Source of the DNA: Obelidium mucronatum
Taxonomy: Eukaryota > Chytridiomycota > Chytridiomycetes > Chytridiales > Chytriomycetaceae
Direction: 5' to 3'
Length of the DNA stretch: 64,000 nucleotides
NCBI GenBank assembly: GCA_025765595.1
Contig: JAIVFH010000074.1
Location: 1-64,000, forward strand
The notes below the pieces were generated by a model. It made no database searches. It had not been told where the DNA came from and saw only the letters and a program-made list of their open reading frames with translations. The first letter of the stretch is position 1; the number at the start of each line of letters is the position of its first letter. A program made the position numbers and the translations under genes. Of the stretch, positions 45,801-54,991 are shown in pieces.

Positions 45801-48305
45801 GAATCAACGCGTTGCAATTCAAGGAATTCTTGTTGTTCCCCAGAAATAGCTTGTTGCGTTTCGACGAATATTTCTTCTTCAGCAACGGATGCTATATACC
45901 CACTATCACGAACACTGGCAACAGTTTCAACAGCAGATCCATTTAAGCTGGGTATCGGTGAGATTGGAGTTCTTTCTGAGTCTCTTTCTGGGTCGTTGGT
46001 TTCATCAAGAGCTCCACTTTTACCTGCGTCTTCATCCTTATCCGTATTATTATTTCCCCCATCCACTATGTCTTCAGACTCAGAGACTAACGAATTCAGC
46101 AGACATATCGGTTCCACAGCAGCCAATGGATGGTCCGTACTTGTTGTTGTGGGCAGCGGCGCTGTCAAGACTTCCACAAAAGAGACATTTCCATCCCCGC
46201 CTGCAGGTCCATCCTCATCACCATCCACACTTTCCTCCTCCTCGCGCGGTCCTCCATTGTCCCATAAAAATTCTGGGTCTAATTCGGCTTCCTCACTGGG
46301 ATTATCGACTTCATCGGCAGATTGAATGTTCACGGATGGCAGTCCATTGGCCAGACGATGGGCTTCTTCTGCAGCTGCAACTTCTTCTTCAAGGGTCATG
46401 GTATATGTAACGTTCAAAGTGGTGATCAAATCATGCGAGATCTCGTCGGCTGAAACTGCTGTTATCGCGGTAGATGGTGTTGATGGTCGCGATGTTAGCA
46501 ATAATGCTGCTCCTTGGGTTTTCAGAGAGCTGGCGTGTGGCGGTATAACACTTTCAGCGTCATCAGCTAAAATCAATGGTTCTGTCGCAGGTTGTGCCGG
46601 AGAATCTATTCCTTCCTCAGCTTGAACTGATTCTGTTGACAACGAACCGTCTCGGACACTGTCTTCGAGTTCTTCCCTGACATCCACAAATTCCTGCTCG
46701 GCTATTGTGGCAGCGACGATTGGGACTGTGACCGGATCGATATCTTCTGAAGCAGAAAGCTCAGCTATCATTCTCACGATTTCTTCTTCACTCGCTTCAA
46801 CCATAGTTTCCACAGCATTTTCTACTGCCTCCACAAGATCCGCGACATTTTCTTCAATATCTGCTACTATCGAGACGACAGCGTCATGTCCGGAAACAAT
46901 CCAAGAATCCAGACCCTGTTCTTTTGAAGAATCATCTTCGAGCGCAATATCCCGATCTGAATCATGATGGGATTCTGACCAAAAAGGTATCGAATCAGCC
47001 ATCGCACCAAATCCTGCCGTCCAAGAACTGCCGGGAACAACTGCATCTCCAAATTCGTCTTCATCTGCTTCGGCATCATCCAGAAAGATTGGCGGTGTCT
47101 CTCCATCTAGCAAAGATTCAGCTCCAAAAGAATCAAATTGCATGTGATCATCAATTGAATCTCGATGGGTCACGAAGCGAAATATGGATTCCTTGCTCTT
47201 GAGAGCACGAATGCGAGAATTCTGAATTGGCGATATTGGTGGTTGCTGAAGATTCTGAGGCGTTGAGGAGAAGTCGTGGCGATGTGGTTGAACGTATTCT
47301 GTTACTAAAGAAGACGTTGGTAATGCTAGTTCGTGGTATCTAGATTGCTGAACTTCCTGCTCTTGCTTTTCTCGAACAAGCTGCTTGGCGGAATTGGTTT
47401 CTTGATTATTATCTCTGGAATTGTTGCTGGCTGGTTTAACTGTGGGCGGAGGTTTGATTTGTAGACTTTTCATGTGCTGCGGAGTCAAAGAAGATGTGAA
47501 TCTAGAAAATTAACAATGAGCATAATAGTCTGGTTATACATGAAAGAGCGTCGTTTACTTGTCCACTTGATTTGTGTAGAGTTGCGAGTATTCCCCAAAC
47601 AGCCGCCTTCCTGCATCCCGAACTTCATTGGCAGAGTCACTTATTGCGAGGCGCAGAACTTCTTGAACGACTTCGATGAACCTTCCGCCGTCGACTTGAA
47701 GGCAACACGTGTTTAATACGCTGCCTTTTAGTTGCTCGAACACTCACCCAGGTTGCTCCTCAGCGCCTCCAAAATGCAGCAAACTGAATCCACGCAAATA
47801 ATCCGCAGCGGCTTCGATGCCTTTGATCCCTTGCGCAGCTCCGAACAACACAACACCGCAAACGGATACATGCCAGTGCCGCCAACATCTGAAACGATGG
47901 ACGCAATGCCGCTCCACGCCAGGCGGACCATCACAGCCGATGCCTTCGCTGAAAGTTGGAGCAGCGAAGTCAGGTGCTCCGTGGCCATTCCCTGAGAGGC
48001 AAAGGAGGGTCCTAGTGAAGAAGCACTGGTTGAGAGCAGAGTGATGGCAGTCTTCTGGAGGGCAGATCGAGGCGATAGAAGCTATATTCAGGACAGCGAT
48101 GAGTCAACAGATTCATTCAATGCGGTAAGCTTACACTCTGGGTGATGTGCTTGGTGATTCGCTTGAGAGCCTCAACGCCAACCAGAGGAGAAACTTTCTG
48201 GATCGAAACCGTAAAGAATGCAAGTGATTTGTCCATTGCTGTCCACGTTGATTCATCTTCGGGTTTTGAGAATGCTGTTGTTACTTGGGACACTGCAGCC
48301 TCCAT
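42860..48305 (-). CDS. CLASP-family microtubule-associated protein
   Basis: Exons: 48305-48135, 48081-47748, 47694-47559, 47501 to about 43732, then short 3' exons ending at 42860. The N-terminal exons encode HEAT/TOG-like CLASP_N sequence: HLTSLLQLSAKASAVMVRLAW, YPFAVLCCSELRKGSKASKPLR and VLRLAISDSANEVRDAGRRLFGEYSQLY (the typical VR-x-A-R repeat). The very long fourth exon encodes an acidic, Ser/Thr-rich region of about 600 residues and then a basic Ser/Pro/Thr-rich microtubule-binding-like region with RP/SxIP-like motifs. The C-terminal exons end in a HEAT-like segment (HPLTRKAAFDCAVALCK). CLASPs stabilise microtubule plus ends. A one-base phase problem lies near the 43640-43735 intron. Length is about 1600 residues, typical for the family. 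Confidence 0.85.
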
Positions 48306-48475
48306 TTTGGGGATATCAATGAAACTATTGGAATGTAAATGAAAACTAACAGAAGCAATTAAGCCTATATTTTGTTAAAGTCTTTTTGAATTCATATTCG
48401 GTATGCTGTTGGTATGGTGCTGTTTATTCCACTTGGCTCACTTGATTTCGTCTGATGGTTCCTGTCTATTCATCT

Positions 48476-49421
48476 TCGTCTTTCCTGGCTCGAACTTTCA
48501 CTGGTTTACCGTGAACTTTTCCATGCAATCTGAGTTCTTGCGGTCGCTTGTACGCTGCGTCACACAATCGGCAAGTGAATGGTTTCGCATCAGAATGCAC
48601 CACCATATGCACCTTTTTTTCACGAGCAGTCTTAAACTTTTTGTCGCAATAATCGCAAGCAAATGGCTTTTCTCCTGTTGATCAATAATCAAAACGTAAA
48701 GAATGTCAGCTGGACAGCTGGGTAAAAATTCACATACCAGTATGTTTCATAATATGCAATTTAAGCTCTGCAGCGCGCTTGTATGCCTCAGGGCACAAAT
48801 GGCAAGTGAATGGTCTTTCATCGCTGTGTACCACCATGTGCGATTTCAACTCTGGAGCCGTTCTGCATACGACTCTGCACATTCGGCATTTGAATATCTT
48901 TTCACCTTGTTTTTTTTTGGAGTTAGATTCGCCTCTCTCTCTCTCCCACTGTATTTTATCCTAACCTGCAGTTTCGCCTTCATGTTCCACTCGGTGGAGT
49001 TTTAATTCACTCTGACGTTTGAACGCAGCCGTACATAAATCACATGGAAATGGCTTCTCATCAGTGTGAACTAAACCGTGGCTTTTTAATTCCTGTTGTT
49101 GTTGTTGTTGATTTGTTGTAAATACTTGAATAACTTTGAAATACACACTCGAAAATGTTTTAGGTGATTTACCGGCATCGTCTTGAACAGCCTAGAACAA
49201 ATAAGGCATTGATACTGTCTAGTATCATCCGAATCTTCGGGCCCCCCTTCTTCCTCCTCAGAGTCAGGAACAATATCGTCATCTCCATTCGAAGTCAAAG
49301 GTGATTCCGATCCTGCCGACTTGTTCCACTGCTGCTGGCCAGCCCTCTTTTCAGCAAGCGATGATTCATACGAACCAGCGTCGCTTAGTGCGTCTTCGTC
49401 AATAGTTTCTTTTCGTGGCAT
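48476..49421 (-). CDS. C2H2 zinc-finger protein, about six fingers
   Basis: The first exon starts at ATG 49421 and encodes an acidic N-terminus (VPDSEEEEGGPEDSDD) and a first Cys pair (QYQCLICSRLF). Later exons carry regularly spaced fingers: ELKSHGLVHTDEKPFPCDLC, FKRQSELKLHRVEHEGE, FKCRMCRVVCRTAPELKSH, ERPFTCHLCPEAYKRAAEL, KPFACDYCDKKFKTAREKK and KPFTCRLCDAAYKRPQELR, then a basic tail and DEDE stop at 48476-48478. Linkers are variants of TGEKP. Introns interrupt between finger pairs. It is a likely DNA-binding transcription factor. It shares a 58-base head-to-head promoter gap with the plus-strand C2H2 gene. Confidence 0.82.
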
Positions 49422-49424
49422 TTT

Positions 49425-49425
<1 letters not shown>

Positions 49426-49465
<40 letters not shown>
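49426..49465. promoter_or_regulatory. A40 homopolymer in a 58-bp divergent promoter
   Basis: An uninterrupted run of 40 A lies between two start codons (49421 minus and 49480 plus). Long poly(dA:dT) tracts exclude nucleosomes and act as bidirectional promoter elements in fungi. Its exact length is uncertain if the assembly has homopolymer errors. Confidence 0.5.
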
Positions 49466-49466
<1 letters not shown>

Positions 49467-49479
49467 AATTGTTTTCTCG

Positions 49480-50655
49480 ATGGCCGAAAAGGTGGAGAAA
49501 AGACCGCAAAGGACCCCCACAAAACGTGCCCGATTCGATCCAAGCATTGGAAACAACCAAACTGTGAAGTCGGATGCTCGGCAAAGACAGATCGCAGAGC
49601 AGTGGGGAAATACGTCAAATTACGACGCGTCATTGAAGAACGTTATTCCTAAAGATGCCCTCCGATCACTAATGTCACCCAAGAAGATGGTTAAATCAGC
49701 CTGGACCCCGGAAAGAAAGATGCCGGTATATTTGCCAGAGAAAACACTGACTTCGTGTCCAATCGAGAAAATTATTGCCAGACCTAATCAACCCGAAGCC
49801 ATTCGCGAATCGTCCGTATCTTCAGATATATCTTGCCCTTCGTCGCTCTATTCAGTTGTATCATCCAACACAATGCTGACAGCGCCTGCTTCCGAATCTG
49901 ATTCAACGACAGCAACAACACCAACTGACTCAGCGGCAACAATTCCCAACAAAGCGCATCCGACACTAAGAATCCCATTAGACTACGTATCTATAAAATA
50001 CAACAGAATTCTGGTCCTCATGATGCCAGAATTCTCCAACCTATCAGCCAAAGAACGAGCATCCATAAAGCGCGCAGTCGGCTTATATCTTCAACTTAAC
50101 TGCCGAAATCCATCGAATCTAGCTCTTCCATCCCATGAATATATTTTCCAAACCGCTGCTACTAGTACGACTGCTACTTCTACTACGACTACTACGACTG
50201 CTACAGGATACACGTATCTCGTTCCTGTGTATTTGGTACAAGAGTTTATCATTTGGATTAGCAAAGAACTCGGCAAAGCATTTCCATCTCACATGGTCAA
50301 CACCCAACCAGCAATGAAAAAATACGTTTGGCAAGTTGCAGAAAACTTTGAAAATGTTCGCGAGCTAGCCACCGCGGCGGCTTGGAAAAGAACAGATGAG
50401 AGTTTAGCCTTCTCTATTCCTTCTGGAACAGCGTCCTCAGTACCAATTGAACAAAAGCGAATCGAGAAGGGGAAAACACACAAATGTTCAATCTGTCCCG
50501 CTGTATTTGACCTCGCATCTTCTTTGGTGAATCATCGGCGATGCCATGTTATTCGTGAAGGGAACCAGAGCTATAATTGCACCAAGTGTGGGGTGTTTTT
50601 TACGAGGCGAATTGGGTTGAAACATCACAGGGAATACTTCTGTACACTGGGCTAA
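49480..50655 (+). CDS. C2H2-type zinc-finger protein, two C-terminal fingers
   Basis: An intronless frame of 391 residues from ATG 49480. The N-terminal 150 residues are basic and Ser-rich (KRPQRTPTKRARFDP suggests nuclear localisation). The middle (HPTLRIPLDYVSIKYNRILVLMMPEF and YLVQEFIIWISKELGKAFP) is folded-looking but unknown and contains a Thr-rich low-complexity run. The end carries two C2H2-like fingers: HKCSICPAVFDLASSLVNHRRCH and YNCTKCGVFFTRRIGLKHHREYF; the second ends H-x3-H imperfectly (HHREYFC). It is probably a nuclear regulator, and head-to-head with another C2H2 gene. Confidence 0.72.
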   Translation: MAEKVEKRPQRTPTKRARFDPSIGNNQTVKSDARQRQIAEQWGNTSNYDASLKNVIPKDALRSLMSPKKMVKSAWTPERKMPVYLPEKTLTSCPIEKIIARPNQPEAIRESSVSSDISCPSSLYSVVSSNTMLTAPASESDSTTATTPTDSAATIPNKAHPTLRIPLDYVSIKYNRILVLMMPEFSNLSAKERASIKRAVGLYLQLNCRNPSNLALPSHEYIFQTAATSTTATSTTTTTTATGYTYLVPVYLVQEFIIWISKELGKAFPSHMVNTQPAMKKYVWQVAENFENVRELATAAAWKRTDESLAFSIPSGTASSVPIEQKRIEKGKTHKCSICPAVFDLASSLVNHRRCHVIREGNQSYNCTKCGVFFTRRIGLKHHREYFCTLG

Positions 50656-50904
50656 AAAACCTTTCGAAAGCGTATTCATTGCAATTTCCCAACATTAAAG
50701 CTACATGTTGTTGATATCTTGTTGCTTTTGTATTGATTTTGTATTGATTATTTCGTTAAGGATAAAGTTATGTGTGTTTTCACCGCAAAGGAAAAAAACG
50801 TGCGTTTATTATTATCTATTTTTTGTCTATTCTATGCCGACAAATGGAACACGCAGAAAAAACATCAGCAAGACAAGTTTTTTTTTTCCGGCTCAGAACG
50901 AGGA

Positions 50905-51941
50905 TTAATCAATTTCCATTCCTACATCGTCATCTGGTGGAAGCATCATACAACTGTCACGAAATCCTCCGAATCTGGAGCATTTGACTTGAAATGATTC
51001 CGAAGCAATTGAAATAGCAGAGGTAGCAGCTTCGTTGACAGGGTGGCCATACAAGTTATGCCTGATGCTCAATGAAGTGCTATAAAAACTCTGGAAGCGG
51101 GTGTTGGCCATCGCCACTGCGCCAAAGACACGCCCGTTTGTAGAAGGGGTATCCAATATTGGTGGTGCGGATAGTGCCGGTCTGAATTGCGGGGCATCAG
51201 TAGCTACTTCCAGCGGCCGTGGTTGGATATTGTCGTGGTGTGAATGAATGACTTTTTCACTTGCCGCTTGTGCTGCTGCTTCTACTTGCTGCAAATTGCC
51301 GATATAACAAAACTCTTCTACATTCAGAATTGACGCTTCTGGTGCCTTTGTTGTAAGCTGTGCGCACACTCCATGATCTTCTGGGCCAGCCTTCCGCTTT
51401 CTTGAAGGTTCACCTACTTCTTTGCTACTCTCTTCTGGTGTTGCAGCTATTTTGGTACTACTAGCACTCAAGCGTGTGTTTTCTTGGCGCGTATATGGTG
51501 TCATACCTTTCTTTCGAGATTGCCGCCGATGCTTTGATTTTGTTGTTGGTTACTGATCATTTTTTGTCACTGTTAACCCCCCCGTTTTTTTTAGGAGGGC
51601 AACGGAAAGAGACAGCAGAGAGAGAGGAAATAGGCTCAACTTACATCGTGGCGTTTGAAAACATCGGTTCTTGGGCTTTCAAATACATTTTGCCTCCGTT
51701 GAGCAACCTGTGGCAATGCGGTACTGGCGGCAATAGCAATCGGAGGTTCATTAATAACAGCGGTTGTAGTGACAATTGGTAGTGGTGGTGGTGGTAGTCG
51801 TTGAATCACTGCAATCGGAGCCTGAAGGGCTCGTGAGATTTGATCCCGCTCGTGTGTCGAAAAATACAACATTGTTTTCCTGATAAAGTCTTGAACCTCA
51901 TTCTGACGTGATTGTTGCTGTTCAGTTGATTGCGAAAACAT
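50905..51941 (-). CDS. Hypothetical nuclear-type protein, two exons
   Basis: Exon 1 runs from ATG 51941 (MFSQSTEQQQSRQNE) to about 51647 (FKRHD|GTAAGT). Exon 2 includes 51504 to stop at 50905. The product is about 300 residues, Ser/Pro/Ala/Gln-rich, with a basic cluster (EPSRKRKAGPED) that could be a nuclear localisation signal and the acidic end PPDDDVGMEID. The first part (EVQDFIRKTMLYFSTHERD) looks helical. No family recognised. The intron between the exons contains a C-run and T-run (51570-51590). Confidence 0.5.
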
Positions 51942-52034
51942 TTTTTTTCGTGTATATAGTGGTGTGTTTTTTTTTCTTGTCTGGAGGAGAGGTGTTGAGG
52001 AGTGAAATTGTAAATCCCTTCCCCACTTCTTCAT

Positions 52035-52718
52035 TGGTACGTTACCTTTAGGTTATATATGCCACGTATAGTAATATATTATAGTATTGTGTTTGAAGAG
52101 TTTGAAGTACTTTTGAAGATTCACTTGAGCAATTGAAGTGACGCAAACAACTTTTAACAAGAGCGAGCAAGTATGATTTGTAAAGACAACGTTTGAAGAA
52201 AAAAAAAGCGCGTTTTCCCTTTTATATACTTGGTCTTGAGCAGAGTAGCGTGATTTTGTTTGACCACGAGTATTTAATAGAGAGAGAGTTCTTTTCTGGT
52301 TTTTATCGACTCGAGGAAGCAAGTGTTGATTCAAAACGGTAGAAGATCAGCAAATGTAACTTTTAAGAATTTAAGAATCAAAAAAGGTTTTTAGTTTTTT
52401 TAAGAGCAATTTTGGGTGGAGTTTGATCTACTACTTTCTGAACAACTTTTTTTTTTTAGTGCCAAGAATCTTGGAAATCTGCCCACTTTATCCTTGAGCG
52501 ATTTTCTTTCCAAATGAGTCTCTTAATTTCAGGGGGGATAGTGGATTCGAGGATTCCCCATGTTGAATGTCTCCCAAGAACAAAGGTTTAGTCAGCGGAT
52601 CAGCGCGCGTGGCACGTTGACTGCGTCCAAAGTGCTTCTTTGACAAGGAGCTTTATAAGGGGTTTTCACAGAAAATTTATAAATATTTGCATTACTTTTA
52701 ACAAGATATTACACAAAT
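52035..52718. other. Intergenic region without recognised gene
   Basis: AT-rich sequence of about 680 bases between the hypothetical nuclear-type gene and the 3' end of the DTW-domain gene. Short frames here have no conserved motif or splice continuity. I see no repeat or RNA gene. Confidence 0.5.
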
Positions 52719-54357
52719 CTAACGCTTAATGTATTTCTCCGAATTGGCCTTCTTTTTTGTAAACTCTTTTTCCGGGTGATCTCTGTAATTCTGCTGTACC
52801 GCTTCGTATTGTATCTGTTTGTTGGTTTTACAAAAGAAAAAAATAATAATAAATATAAACGTGGATGATAGATGACGAAGGTGAACGTACACCACTAAAA
52901 ACAAACCTTGAAATAATACAAGAGTGCATCAAACCGTCCATCATAGGCGCCCACATCCTTTTCCTCATAAACTGCAAAATAGTCGCGATAAAAGTAATAA
53001 ACGGCTTCAATCGTAGCCAAGCAATGTTCCCCGAGACTTTGATATCTCCAAAACATTGTTTTAACAGGTTCCAATGCTGTTGTTGATGATGATGATGCAG
53101 TTGATGATAATGATACAGTTGATGTTGATGAAGAAGAAGATTCGATATAGTTTGATGATGATGATGATTCAACCACAGTAGAATTCAAAGAAGGAGCCAT
53201 AGGAAACTCGATAGTAACAGGCTGGAAGCCTACATCTTTTAAGCAATTGTACATTGATTTCGCTTGAGTCCAAGTACCGTCGAGGACTATTAGTTTGTCA
53301 AAGGAGGAGCGAGGGAGTTGCGATAATGGTTTGGCGTCCTTTAAAGTTGTATGCCGCCGAAGGCGGTGGGGAATGAGTAAGATATGTATTGTAATGAGAA
53401 AAAAAAGAATTCACCAACTACGGCGGTTTGTGATGAAAAGGAACAAGAACAAGAATATACCGCCAAAGGCGGTGGGGAAGGAGTAGGATACGAATTGGAA
53501 TGAAAAAAAAATGAATTCACCGCCTTCGGCGATTTCGTACCGCCTTCGGCGGAAAAGGAAAAAAAAAAAGAGTTCACCGCCTACGGCGGTTTGTGATGAA
53601 AAGGAACAAGAACAAGAATATACCGCCAAAGGCGGTGGGGAAGGAGTAAGATACGTATTGGAATGAAAAAAAAAGAAATTCACCGCCTACGGCGGTTTGT
53701 GATGAAAAGGAACAAGAAGAAGAATATACCGCCGAAGGCGGTGGGGAAGCAGTAAGATAGGGATTGGAATGAAAAAAAAGAATACACCGCCTCCGGCGGT
53801 GTCGTACCGCCTTCGGCGGAAAAGGAAAAAAAAAAAAAGAATTCACCGCCTACGGCGGTTTGTGATGAAAAGGAACAAGAAGAAGAATATACCGCCTTCG
53901 GCGGTGGGGAAGGAGTAGGATACGAATTGGAATGAAAAAAAAAAGAATTCACCGCCTTCGGCGGTCTCGTTGTCGTACCGCCTTCGGCGGTGTATTGTTC
54001 CGCCTTCGGCGGAAAGGAAAAAAAAAAAAAAAAAAAAAAAAAAGAACCAACCTTTGAAGGAAACAACAATAAAACCCTCTTTGGATCGGGATACCTCGAC
54101 GTCAAAACGCCATCCTTATTCTCCCTCAACCCAGAACAATCCTCGACAAACAGCGTAGTAGAAAGCGGCGCAACGACTTTTGCATGAACCGATGTTGATT
54201 TTGAGACTTTTTCGCCTGGATGCCTGTACATGTGCAAGTCGAGGGGCAGCGTAATAAAGTCCGGGTGTTGTGCGTCCTTGAGGGGGGAGCAGCAGAGTGG
54301 ACAGAAGAGGAACCAGCTGGCGTTGCAGCATCTTGTTCTCTTTGAAGAAGAAGACAT
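52719..54357 (-). CDS. DTW-domain tRNA-uridine aminocarboxypropyltransferase (DTWD1-like)
   Basis: Three exons in phase: 54357-54052, 53338-52907 and 52814-52719, giving 277 residues. The N-terminus has a Cys cluster (CCNASWFLFCPLCC) followed by PLDLHMYRHPGEKVSKSTSVHA, the DTW family layout. The signature region is VLDGTWTQAKSMY, with the later LATIEAVYYFY helix. Family members install acp3U on tRNA using S-adenosylmethionine. A Ser/Thr low-complexity insert (SSSSSNYIESSSS) is present between them. The first intron (53339-54051, 713 bases) is far longer than others here because it is filled with hairpin repeats. The gene is head-to-head with ATP synthase subunit g, with a 40-base gap. Confidence 0.85.
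53351..54012. repeat. Array of about 16 CCGCC-N3-GGCGG hairpins within an intron
   Basis: Perfect palindromes CCGCC-N3-GGCGG recur throughout the first intron of the DTW gene. Stems are constant while loops vary (TTC, TAC, AAA, GAA, TCC). They are embedded in a longer unit of roughly 100-150 bases containing TTTGTGATGAAAAGGAACAAG and GGGGAAGGAGTAAGATACG, repeated about five times. With a TTCG-type loop (CC-TTCG-G) the RNA would form very stable hairpins. The intron ends in an A-rich run near 54020-54043. Confidence 0.92.
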
Positions 54358-54397
54358 TATTTTTTCGCTTTTTTGTTTGATAAATAAAAAGAAAGAA

Positions 54398-54742
54398 ATG
54401 GCCGCCGCCGTCCAAAAACTCACCGCCTCGCTCACCACGCTCGCGCAGGCCGGCGTCCACTACTCCAAGGTTGCGCTCGAGTTCGGGTCGCTCGTCGCCA
54501 AGGGCGCCAACGTCAGCGTGCCCAGCGGGGCGCAGATCGCCGAGGCGCAGACGGGCTTCGGGAAGCTGTTTGCGCTCGGCCAGAACGCCGCGTGGAAGAA
54601 GGCGACAGTCAGAGAAGCCGGCCAGCTGCTCGGCGCAGGCGTCACCGTGTACGGCTTCTTCCTGGCCGGCGAGATGCTCGGCCGCGGTTCCCTCGTCGGG
54701 TACAAGGTGCCGGGCGCTGCGAGCAAGGGCGGCCACCACTAG
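54398..54742 (+). CDS. ATP20: Mitochondrial F1Fo ATP synthase subunit g
   Basis: An intronless frame of 114 residues. The C-terminal membrane helix carries GVTVYGFFLAGEMLGRGSLVGYKV, whose G-x3-G motif mediates ATP synthase dimerisation in subunit g. The N-terminus (MAAAVQKLTASLTTLAQAG) is amphipathic. Codon use is strongly GC-ending, unlike most neighbours; this may mark high expression. The start is 40 bases from that of the DTW-domain gene on the other strand. Confidence 0.9.
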   Translation: MAAAVQKLTASLTTLAQAGVHYSKVALEFGSLVAKGANVSVPSGAQIAEAQTGFGKLFALGQNAAWKKATVREAGQLLGAGVTVYGFFLAGEMLGRGSLVGYKVPGAASKGGHH

Positions 54743-54991
54743 TCGGTGTGGTGTCTGCAGTCTGCAGTCTACAGTCTACATACATGTCTTGAAAAATAAA
54801 ATATCTCTTGGATCATCCACCACCAACAACAACGATTGTGCTCCCTTGTCATTCTGTTATATCTCTCTATTCCTTCTTTTTTTCTTGTTTTTTTTTGTTT
54901 CATTCTTTTATTTTTGGTTTTATTACTTTGCAACACATAGAAACCACTGACTCACACTCCATAACCCTCAATCCTACACTCTCCCTCTCTT

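Noticed and set aside
53411..54438. Long minus-strand frames with repeated FFFHSNSYPTPSPPPKAVYS-like peptides across the hairpin array
   Set aside because: They are translations of the intronic repeat; the flanking DTW-domain exons splice in phase across it, and the frames have no protein-family features.
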